Positions 5,702-12,490 of a DNA stretch of 25,669 nt are shown piece after piece. This DNA comes from CAYHPY01 sp964358485 (GTDB lineage: Bacteria; Elusimicrobiota; Elusimicrobia; UBA1565; UBA9628). Each line of letters opens with the position of its first letter. Within the stretch, counting starts at the first letter, position 1. The position numbers and the translations under genes are program-made. Under the pieces are notes generated by a model. The model was not told where the DNA came from. It made no database searches and saw only the letters and a program-made list of their open reading frames with translations. The stretch lies in assembly GCA_964358485.1 (NCBI GenBank), contig CAYHPY010000049.1, forward strand, positions 1 to 25,669. Reading direction: 5' to 3'.

Positions 5702-5750
5702 AGTCGGTTCAGCTCCGCCCGGAAGGTATTCGGTTGCGCCGCGCCGCCGC

Positions 5751-7034
5751 TCAGCGCCAGGGGCCGTGTTCGAGCAGGAGAAGCCCGGCCGACAAGGCCG
5801 CCAAAGACCATAGCCCCTTGCCGACCTCCCGCGCGCGTCCGGCGAGGGCGTAAAGCCCGGCCTGGGACAAAAAGCCCCAAAGCAGGCCCTGCGTGATGGA
5901 AAAGGTCAGCGGGATGAGGACCAAGGTGAGGTAGGCCGGGACCGCGTCCTCCAGGGCCTCGAGCTTCAGGCCCCGCACGCTCCGGAACATCAGGGCTCCG
6001 ACCAGGATCAAAACCGGGGCGGTGGCAAACCCCGGGACCATGCCCGCCAGCGGGGCCAGGAACAGGCAGGGGAGAAAACAGAGGGCGGTGATCACCGCGG
6101 TCAGCCCGGTGCGGCCGCCCGCCTCGATGCCCGCCGCGCTTTCGATGTAGGCGGTGCCGGAAGAGGTGCCCGCCAGGCCCGCGCCCAAGGTGGCCCAGGC
6201 GTCGACGATCAGGCCTTCGCGGAGGTTGCGCGGGTGGCCCTTCTCGTCGACCATGCCGGTGGCCTGGGAGACGCCGACGAAGGTCGAGATCGAATCGAAG
6301 AGATCCGTGAAGCAAATGGCCGCGATGGCCGGCAGGTAGGCCGCCTTGAGGGCGCCCAGGGCGTCGAGCTTCAGAAATACCCCGAAATCGGGGGGGCTGA
6401 CCAACGACGCGGGGACCTGGACCAGGCCCGCCCCCCAGCCCAGCGCGGTGACCAGGAAAATCCCGCCCAAAAAAGCCAGGGAACTTTTCCGGGACAACAG
6501 CCAGACCGTGACGGCCAGCCCGGCGAGGGCCAGGACCTGCCTCAACCCCAAGGGGCCGAGCTTGACCAAGGTGGCCGGATCGGAGACCACGATCCCGGCG
6601 TTCTTGAGGCCGATGAAGGTGAGAAAGATTCCGATGCCGGCCGCCGCCGCGATGCGCAGGTTTCCCGGGATGGCCCGCGCGACGGCCTCCCGCAAGGGCA
6701 CGACGGAAATGGCCAAAAACAGGACGCCCGCCCAGAACACGATTCCCAGGGCTTGGGGCCACGGCACGCCCTGGCCGAGGATGATGGAGTAGGCGAAGAA
6801 GGCGTTGATCCCCATGCCCGGGGCCACCGCGAAGGGCAGGCGGGCGTAGACTCCCATCAGCAGGGTCATGGAGGCCGACAGCAGGACCGTGGCGGTCATG
6901 ACCCCGGAAAAGGGCATCCCGGTTCCCTCGGAGGAGAGGATGGCGGGGTTGACCACGACGATGTAGGCCATGGTGAAGAAAGTGGTGACGCCCGCCGTCG
7001 CTTCGCGCCGGAACTCCGGCCATTTCGCCGTCAT
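5751..7034 (-). CDS. AzgA-type purine (adenine/guanine/hypoxanthine) permease
   Basis: A 427-residue inner-membrane transporter of the NCS2 superfamily, AzgA branch (COG2252). Diagnostic blocks are TTFFTMAYIVVVNPAIL near 18-34, APGMGINAFFAY near 70-81, and GTSSGTAYIESAAGI then GGRTGL near 285-310. The GTSSGTAYIES motif belongs to substrate-binding helix regions in this family. About 12-14 membrane helices are expected. AzgA proteins bring purine bases in with protons; the exact substrate cannot be read here. It diverges from the rhomboid gene with only 26 bases between start codons. A TATGAT at 7048-7043 lies 8 bases before the ATG, and no Shine-Dalgarno is evident. Confidence 0.92.
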   Translation of the reverse strand: MTAKWPEFRREATAGVTTFFTMAYIVVVNPAILSSEGTGMPFSGVMTATVLLSASMTLLMGVYARLPFAVAPGMGINAFFAYSIILGQGVPWPQALGIVFWAGVLFLAISVVPLREAVARAIPGNLRIAAAAGIGIFLTFIGLKNAGIVVSDPATLVKLGPLGLRQVLALAGLAVTVWLLSRKSSLAFLGGIFLVTALGWGAGLVQVPASLVSPPDFGVFLKLDALGALKAAYLPAIAAICFTDLFDSISTFVGVSQATGMVDEKGHPRNLREGLIVDAWATLGAGLAGTSSGTAYIESAAGIEAGGRTGLTAVITALCFLPCLFLAPLAGMVPGFATAPVLILVGALMFRSVRGLKLEALEDAVPAYLTLVLIPLTFSITQGLLWGFLSQAGLYALAGRAREVGKGLWSLAALSAGLLLLEHGPWR

Positions 7035-7042
7035 CGGAGGAG

Positions 7043-7054
7043 ATCATATATAAT
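7043..7054. promoter_or_regulatory. overlapping divergent -10 boxes, permease/rhomboid
   Basis: TATAAT (plus, 7049-7054) ends 6 bases before rhomboid ATG 7061. TATGAT (minus, 7048-7043) ends 8 bases before permease ATG 7034. Transcription would begin at or next to each start codon. Clear -35 boxes are not visible. Confidence 0.5.
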
Positions 7055-7060
7055 TGCCGC

Positions 7061-7735
7061 ATGTTCCCGATTCGGGACAGCATCCCTTCCCGCACCGTCC
7101 CGGTGGTCAATTACGCCATCATCGCGGCCAACGCGGCGGCCTTTCTTTTCGAGCTGACCTTGGGCAAGGATCTCGGACCCTTTCTCAAGGTTTACGGCTT
7201 GGTCCCCAAGACTTTGGCGGTGGGGGGAGAATCCTGGGCGGTCCTGGGCGCGCCTTTCGGCACGGCCATGTTCCTTCATGGGGGCTGGATGCATTTGATC
7301 TCCAACATGTGGAGCCTCTACATTTTCGGAGACAACGTCGAGGACCGGATGGGCCACGGCGGATACCTGGTCTTCTACCTACTTTCGGGTTTGGCCGCCT
7401 CCCTCCTGCAGGTCTGGGCCAGCTGGGGCTCTTCCCTGCCGGTGATCGGCGCCTCGGGCGCCATCGCCGGGGTGATGGGGGCGTATTTCCTGCTATTTCC
7501 CGGGGCGCGGGTCGTCGCCTTGGTTCCCGTTTTTTTCTTTCTGCGCATGATGGAGATGCCCGCTTTCGTGTTCCTCGGGCTTTGGCTCCTATTCCAGTTC
7601 TATTCGGGAACCGTCGCCGTGCTGGGGGGGGCCGGCCGTTTCGGCGGGGTGGCGTGGTGGGCCCATGTTGGGGGCTTTGTCGGGGGGATGATTCTGATGC
7701 GGGCGTTCGTTTCCCGCAAGGGGCGCGGGGCATGA
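7061..7735 (+). CDS. rhomboid-family intramembrane serine protease
   Basis: A 224-residue protein with six or seven membrane helices. The catalytic Ser132 lies in GASGAIAG and the His202 in AHVGG, the Ser-His dyad used by rhomboids. His78 and Asn82 in HGGWMHLISNMW supply the oxyanion-stabilising pair of the HxxxN motif. The large L1 loop (about 33-70) precedes that motif as in GlpG-type enzymes. It cleaves membrane proteins within or near the bilayer; the substrate is unknown. All key residues are present. Its stop overlaps the next gene's start (ATGA), so the two are translationally coupled. Confidence 0.93.
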   Translation: MFPIRDSIPSRTVPVVNYAIIAANAAAFLFELTLGKDLGPFLKVYGLVPKTLAVGGESWAVLGAPFGTAMFLHGGWMHLISNMWSLYIFGDNVEDRMGHGGYLVFYLLSGLAASLLQVWASWGSSLPVIGASGAIAGVMGAYFLLFPGARVVALVPVFFFLRMMEMPAFVFLGLWLLFQFYSGTVAVLGGAGRFGGVAWWAHVGGFVGGMILMRAFVSRKGRGA

Positions 7736-9015
7736 ACCGTCCCCGCCCTCTCGGTTTCTGGGACGCCGCCTGCATCGGCGTCAACGCCATCGTGGGCTCG
7801 AGCATTTTCCTGTTCCCCGGCAAACTCGCCGCCCTGCTGGGGCCGGCCTCGGTGCTGTCCTTCGGCCTGACCGCCCTCCTGCTTTCGAGCGTGGCGCTGT
7901 GCTTTGCCGAAGCCGCGGGGAGATTCGAGACCAGCGGCGGGCCTTATGTGTACGCGCGGGCCGCCTTTGGAGACTCCGCGGGGTTCGGCATCGGCTGGAT
8001 GTGTTGGGCCACCTCCATCCTCAGCTGGGCGGCGGTGGCCAACGCCGTCTCGCTGTACCTCGGTTATTTCGGCCCCGGCTGGACCACTCCCATGGCGGTC
8101 AAGGCCACGGCGGGCGGGGTGATCGTCCTGCTCACGGCGCTCAACTACCGCGGGGTCCGGCAGGGCGCCTGGGCCTCCAATTTTTTCACGGCGGCCAAGC
8201 TGGCGCCTCTGTTGATCCTGGCGCTGGCCGGCCTGCCCGCCTTGGCGGCGGCCTCCCCGGGGCCGATCGCCCCGCACGGCTGGGCGCCGATGGGCAAGGC
8301 CTGTTTTTTGGCCTACTTCGCATTCCAGGGCTTTGAGGTCGTTCCCGTGCCCTCCGGGGAGGTGGCCGACGCCCGGCGAAACGTCCCGCGGGCGCTGTTG
8401 GCCGCGATGGCCCTGGCCGCCGTTCTTTACATGGTCATACAGTCCGTGGCCGTGGCCGCGCATCCCGGCTTGGCGGGTTCCGAGCGTCCGTTGGCGGAGG
8501 TCGCCGAGCGCCTTCTGGGCCCGGCCGGAGCGGCGCTGATCGTGGCCGGGGCGGTGTGCTCGACCGTCGGCTTCAACGCCGGAACGGCCCTGGCCGCTCC
8601 GCGTTACCTGACCCCGCTGGCGGAGGACGGCCACCTTCCGGGGTGGCTGGGCGGACTGCATCCGATCTACGGGACTCCGCATCGGGCGATCCTGCTGACA
8701 TCGGGGCTGGCCCTGGCGGCGGCCCTGGGCTTGGACTTCGCCCGGCTGGTGGATTTCTCCAATGTCGTGGTCTGCGCCCAGTACCTGGCCACCTGCGCGG
8801 CCATCCCGTTTCTGCGGAAAAAATTGGGACGGGGCCAGGGGTATCAAGTCCCGGGCGGCATCCTGCTTCCCTTGGCGGGGATCGCCGCCACCCTGTGGCT
8901 GGGCGGGCAAGGGGACCTGGCGCAGATCCGGTGGTCGTTGGGGCTGTTGGCGCTGGGATTCGTTCTTCGAGGGATTTTTAGGTTAGGAGGGATGGCCCAT
9001 GGCGGGATCTCCTGA
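7732..9015 (+). CDS. APC-family amino acid/amine permease
   Basis: A 427-residue transporter of the amino acid-polyamine-organocation superfamily. The first helix carries GVNAIVGSSIFLFPG (residues about 16-30), a version of the unwound GxGxxxGxxIF substrate-binding segment. The second helix region has AEAAGRFETSGGPYVYARAAFG, and helix 6 has FLAYFAFQGFEVVPVPSGE, both typical. Twelve helices are expected. Substrate is not predictable; AdiC/YfnA-like exchange or uptake is possible. The start at 7732 overlaps the rhomboid stop by 4 bases (ATGA). A longer upstream frame runs through the rhomboid gene and is rejected. The final residues GMAHGGIS are unremarkable. Confidence 0.9.
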   Translation: MNRPRPLGFWDAACIGVNAIVGSSIFLFPGKLAALLGPASVLSFGLTALLLSSVALCFAEAAGRFETSGGPYVYARAAFGDSAGFGIGWMCWATSILSWAAVANAVSLYLGYFGPGWTTPMAVKATAGGVIVLLTALNYRGVRQGAWASNFFTAAKLAPLLILALAGLPALAAASPGPIAPHGWAPMGKACFLAYFAFQGFEVVPVPSGEVADARRNVPRALLAAMALAAVLYMVIQSVAVAAHPGLAGSERPLAEVAERLLGPAGAALIVAGAVCSTVGFNAGTALAAPRYLTPLAEDGHLPGWLGGLHPIYGTPHRAILLTSGLALAAALGLDFARLVDFSNVVVCAQYLATCAAIPFLRKKLGRGQGYQVPGGILLPLAGIAATLWLGGQGDLAQIRWSLGLLALGFVLRGIFRLGGMAHGGIS

Positions 9016-9028
9016 CCGAATTTGTCGC

Positions 9029-9071
9029 CCACGACAAAATCACCTCCGCGGCGGAAGTGATTTTGTCGTGG
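9029..9071. repeat. 43-bp near-perfect palindrome
   Basis: CCACGACAAAATCAC (9029-9043) is exactly complementary to 9057-9071. A single mismatch (9044/9056) is followed by five more pairs around the centre at 9050. A smaller inverted pair, TTTGTCG (9021-9027) with CGACAAA (9032-9038), competes with the left arm. It lies 14 bases after the APC permease stop. No T-run follows in either direction. It may block transcription as an RNA hairpin, or be a REP-like or mobile-element remnant. Confidence 0.8.
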
Positions 9072-9165
9072 AGAACAAAATGCGTCGTGCCGGACCGAAT
9101 CGAGCCCCCGGAGAGGGGTCTTGCCCCCAAAAGGCGATTTTGACCCGGCATGCCGTCTTTGGTCC

Positions 9166-9194
9166 TTGCAAAGAACCGATTTCTGAGCTAAACT
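9166..9194 (+). promoter_or_regulatory. promoter of the helical/HD/AsmA gene set
   Basis: TTGCAA (9166-9171), a 17-base spacer and TAAACT (9189-9194) lie just before ATG 9204. Initiation about 7 bases downstream of the -10 would leave a leader of about 3 bases, and no Shine-Dalgarno is present. Confidence 0.6.
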
Positions 9195-9203
9195 CGAATT
9201 CCG

Positions 9204-11021
9204 ATGGCGGATACACCGGAATATAGCCCCGAACTCAACGCCAAGCGCACCGCCATCGCCGCTTTTTTGACCGCCCTGGTCACCAGCGCCAAAACCAGCG
9301 GGCTCTACAAGCCGGGCCACCCCTCGATCATCATGATCGGCCAGCGCGTGGTCGCCTTGCTCAACCGGACCTTGGGGCAGGAAACCACCCTGACCTTGGA
9401 CGTCAAAGCCAAGACCGTCATCGTCGAAGAATCCGAGATCCCGGACTCCGCCGAGGTGACCGCCTTCGCGGCCGCCCTGCATACCTTGGGCATCGGGCAG
9501 GTCCTGTTCACCAACCGGGTGTCCGGGGAAGGAATGGTCGAATTCTTCAAGGTTCTGACCGCCAAGCCCGACGAGAAGACTACATTGACCGATCTCCAGA
9601 AGACCGTGCAGGACGTCAAAATCGACGGCCTGCAGATGGTCTTTATCCTCAATTTCGTCGTGACCGGGGAACAGGAAGAGGAGGACCAACCCCCCGGCCG
9701 GCTGACCGAGGAACAGGTGCTGGCCTTCATCCGCTCCGAAACCATCCCCGATTTTTTGACCCTGCTTTACCACCAGAACGAGGCCGTCCACGGGAAAGAG
9801 GCCGAGAAGGTGGGGGATCTTCTGGATGGAACCCTTTTCCACGAGGTGCCCTGGGAACGCTTCGAGGCCGAGATGTCCTGGGCGGCCTACGACCCGCGCA
9901 TCCGCGCTCGTTGGGACGAACTGAGGGCGGCCGCGGCCTGGACCCCGAAATCCCGGGGGGCGGGCGCCCGCAAGGGCGCGCCTCGGCAAAGCTGGGGGGG
10001 CAAGAGCTTGGTCTCCTGGGCCGCCCTCCTGGACGCCAAAGAGATCGAGGCCAAGCACGCCCATCGTTCCATGGAGAAAAAAGAAGCGGTTCAGTTCTCC
10101 ATGGACAAGATCCATGCGATCCTCGCGGCCCCCGCCTCCCCCGCCCAGCTCAAGTACGGGGTCTTCGCCTACATCCGCCTGCTCGCGGAATTGGGGCGCG
10201 ACGGCAACCTTCCCGTCCTTCTGGCCGAATTCCGCCTCTGGCAGGCGATGGCCGCAGATCCGGGCGCAGCGGCGTCCTTTGCCGAACTGCGCAAGGGGAT
10301 CGAGGCCAAGGTGGCCGTCCCCATCCTGGCCGAACAACTGGTCCAGTTCCTGCTTCAGGTCCCCGGGGACAAGGAGAATCTCGAGCCGCTGGCGGATTTC
10401 TGCGCCTTCCTGGGCGCGGGCTTCCTTCCGCTCCTGCTGGAGCAACTGCGCAACGTGCAGGACAAGGACCACCGGGCCAAGCTCTGCTCTTTGCTGGTCC
10501 TGGTCGGCAAACAGGTCGGCACGGCGCCCTTGGTCGCGGCTTTGCAGGACCAGGACTACTTTTTGGTGCTCAATGTGGTCGCGATCCTGGGCGAAATGGA
10601 CCTTGCCGCCAACGCCCCGCTCTACGGGCCGATGGTCTTTCACTCCCACGCCAAGGTCCGGGACCTGGTGGTCCGCCAGCTCAGCAAGGCGGGGGGGCCG
10701 GCCGCCGTCGAGAATCTGGGAAAATACGTGATTCAGAAGGTCGACGATGAGGAGGTCCACAAGGTCGTGATCGCCTTCTCCTTGCTCTCCGCCCCCGGCG
10801 TGGGCAAAGCCTTGATCGAGGCTTACCGCAAGGCGACCGTTTACGAGAGCCAGGTGGCCGTGGCCACGGCCCTCGGGCGCCACGGCGGGCCGGAAACCGT
10901 CGCGGTCCTCAAGGAGGCGGCCCAGAGGACCTGGTTGGAGATTTTGATGGGGCGCAAAAAGGACCTCCACAACGCGGCCAAGCACTCCCTGGAGATCCTC
11001 AGGAAGGAGGGCCATTCCTAA
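9204..11021 (+). CDS. large helical protein with HEAT-like C-terminal half
   Basis: A 605-residue soluble protein without signal peptide or membrane helix. Residues about 15-120 form a module shared with the next gene: paired helices, a GLYKPGHPS motif (33-41; RLYPPSHS in the neighbour), a short beta stretch, and a TLGIGQVLF then FFKVLT end. Residues 120-330 are helical and charged, with a disordered Gly/Arg/Lys-rich patch near 245-262. Residues about 330-600 contain irregular helix pairs (FLPLLLEQLRNVQD, PLVAALQDQDYF, PETVAVLKEAAQR) like HEAT/PBS-lyase repeats, which usually bind partners. No catalytic motif is seen. Its TAA stop overlaps the next ATG by one base, so the two are co-expressed. 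A scaffold in signalling or envelope work is inference. Confidence 0.75.
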   Translation: MADTPEYSPELNAKRTAIAAFLTALVTSAKTSGLYKPGHPSIIMIGQRVVALLNRTLGQETTLTLDVKAKTVIVEESEIPDSAEVTAFAAALHTLGIGQVLFTNRVSGEGMVEFFKVLTAKPDEKTTLTDLQKTVQDVKIDGLQMVFILNFVVTGEQEEEDQPPGRLTEEQVLAFIRSETIPDFLTLLYHQNEAVHGKEAEKVGDLLDGTLFHEVPWERFEAEMSWAAYDPRIRARWDELRAAAAWTPKSRGAGARKGAPRQSWGGKSLVSWAALLDAKEIEAKHAHRSMEKKEAVQFSMDKIHAILAAPASPAQLKYGVFAYIRLLAELGRDGNLPVLLAEFRLWQAMAADPGAAASFAELRKGIEAKVAVPILAEQLVQFLLQVPGDKENLEPLADFCAFLGAGFLPLLLEQLRNVQDKDHRAKLCSLLVLVGKQVGTAPLVAALQDQDYFLVLNVVAILGEMDLAANAPLYGPMVFHSHAKVRDLVVRQLSKAGGPAAVENLGKYVIQKVDDEEVHKVVIAFSLLSAPGVGKALIEAYRKATVYESQVAVATALGRHGGPETVAVLKEAAQRTWLEILMGRKKDLHNAAKHSLEILRKEGHS

Positions 11022-12484
11022 TGGCCAGACGGGTCCGAAAATCGCGGGCGCAAAACGAGCGTTGGAACCAAATGATCCAGGCTCTTCGGGCCATGAATTT
11101 CGCCTTCAACAACGTCCGGCTCTACCCTCCGAGCCACAGCGAGGTGGTGGCGGTCCTCAATAAGCTCATCGAGATCCTGACCCCGATTTTGGAGGAGCAG
11201 GAGGACGTGGGCTTCGGGTTCATGGACGAACTGCTCTACATCGAGGGCTCGATGTCCATCGAGGAGACCGCCGCCAACCAGATGCTGGTGGACCGGTTCT
11301 CCAAGTGCCGCGTGAAGTATTTGACGCTCATGAAAGGCCTGGCCAAGGAGGATTTGCTGGCCTTTTTCCAGATCCTCAACGCCGAATCCATCAAACCGAC
11401 CGATAAAGCCCCCGGCCAGCAATTGGAGGAAAAGGGCGTCAAGACGGTCCATATCGTCGAGGCCGACGTCGACGACACCGCCTCAAAGTCCAAGCTGGCC
11501 AAGAAGCGGACCTTGCTGGATTGGTACATCAAGGCCATCGACACTCTCAAGGCCGCCCAGGAGTCCATCAAGGCCGGGGGGCCGGTGGAGCTGAAGTCAT
11601 TGTTCCGGATGATCGACGACATGACCGCGACCATCCGCAGCAAGGGGGTGGAGCCCTATTTGCTTCTCCCCGAACTTTCCAAAGGCCTGGATCCCCATCT
11701 GGCGCATTCGGTCAACGTGGGCTTTCTCTCCTGCGCGCTCGGAGACCTTTTCGGCCTCAACACGGGACAGATCAACAGCCTGTGCCAAATCGCCTTCCTC
11801 CACGACCTTGGGCGGCTGACGATTCCCGTGGAATGGACCGACGATCATTCCCCGCTCCATGACGCCGAGCGCCAGGCGGCCCGCATGCACGCCGACTGGG
11901 GCTACCTTCTGCTGACCCGGGCCGAGGAGCTTCCACCGCAAGTCGGGCTCATGGCCGCCCGGCACCACGAAGTCGGCGCCTACTTCCCGGGCTATGTCCC
12001 GGACGTTTTCCACAAGATTCTCAACATGGCGGACACCTACGACCTGGCGATGTTCACGGACAAATACTACTGGAGGAAAAACCGACGGGACCGGGTCCTG
12101 CTCAAGCTCGCCAACATGCGGGGGACGACCTACGATCCCACCTTGGTCAAATTGCTCATCCAGTTGGTCGGCTACTTCCCGGTCGGCTCGGTGGTCCGTC
12201 TGGAGGACGGCCGGCCCGGGATCGTCGTTCGGCCCAATCCCGCCAATCCCCGGCGCCCGAAAATTTGGCTCTACGAGGAGGCCGGGGAGGCGCCCCCGCC
12301 TCCCGCCACGCCCGACGCCGCGCCGGAGGAAGCCGCCCCGGTCATCCTGGACTGCGCCGATTTCGGCGAGGACGGCATGTCATTCCGTCACGGCGTGGCC
12401 AAGGTCGTGGATTGCCCCGCCGGGGTCGACGAAAAGGTTTTGCTCGATAAAAAGAAGGAATTTCTGCTCAGCTATACCATTTAA
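11021..12484 (+). CDS. HD-GYP-like phosphohydrolase domain protein with shared N-terminal module
   Basis: A 487-residue protein. Residues about 15-120 share the helical module of the upstream gene (RLYPPSHS at 34-41). Residues about 215-390 form an HD domain with all the metal ligands of HD-GYP enzymes in place: His229, His261-Asp262 (LHDLGRL), His290, His315-His316 and Asp338. The GYP signature itself is altered: HHEVGAYFPGYVP replaces HHExxDGxGYP. A KYYWRK-type segment and a small beta domain with VVRLEDGRPGIVV (about 395-415) complete the usual C-terminus. It may hydrolyse cyclic di-GMP or another nucleotide, or only sense it. AAGGAGG at 11004-11010 lies 10 bases before the start, inside the previous gene. 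Confidence 0.82.
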   Translation: MARRVRKSRAQNERWNQMIQALRAMNFAFNNVRLYPPSHSEVVAVLNKLIEILTPILEEQEDVGFGFMDELLYIEGSMSIEETAANQMLVDRFSKCRVKYLTLMKGLAKEDLLAFFQILNAESIKPTDKAPGQQLEEKGVKTVHIVEADVDDTASKSKLAKKRTLLDWYIKAIDTLKAAQESIKAGGPVELKSLFRMIDDMTATIRSKGVEPYLLLPELSKGLDPHLAHSVNVGFLSCALGDLFGLNTGQINSLCQIAFLHDLGRLTIPVEWTDDHSPLHDAERQAARMHADWGYLLLTRAEELPPQVGLMAARHHEVGAYFPGYVPDVFHKILNMADTYDLAMFTDKYYWRKNRRDRVLLKLANMRGTTYDPTLVKLLIQLVGYFPVGSVVRLEDGRPGIVVRPNPANPRRPKIWLYEEAGEAPPPPATPDAAPEEAAPVILDCADFGEDGMSFRHGVAKVVDCPAGVDEKVLLDKKKEFLLSYTI

Positions 12485-12490
12485 ATCCGC

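Noticed and set aside
3274..5750. Integron integrase, transposase or CRISPR array in the island
   Set aside because: No tyrosine recombinase, transposase or regularly spaced short repeats could be found. The repeats present are few and irregular.
5751..7061. Purine riboswitch upstream of the AzgA-type permease
   Set aside because: Only 26 bases separate it from the divergent gene, too short for an aptamer.
5584..7110. 508-residue minus-strand frame covering the purine permease
   Set aside because: Arg/Gly/Pro-rich and in another frame from the recognised AzgA-type permease.
7054..7731. N-terminal extension of the APC permease through the rhomboid gene
   Set aside because: Shadow of the rhomboid coding sequence. 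ATG 7732 with ATGA overlap gives the normal family N-terminus.
8844..11015. 723-residue open frame on the minus strand opposite the helical-protein gene
   Set aside because: Antisense to a plausible conserved gene, with composition biased to Gly, Asp, Gln and His as expected of a shadow frame in GC-rich DNA. It has no recognisable domain.
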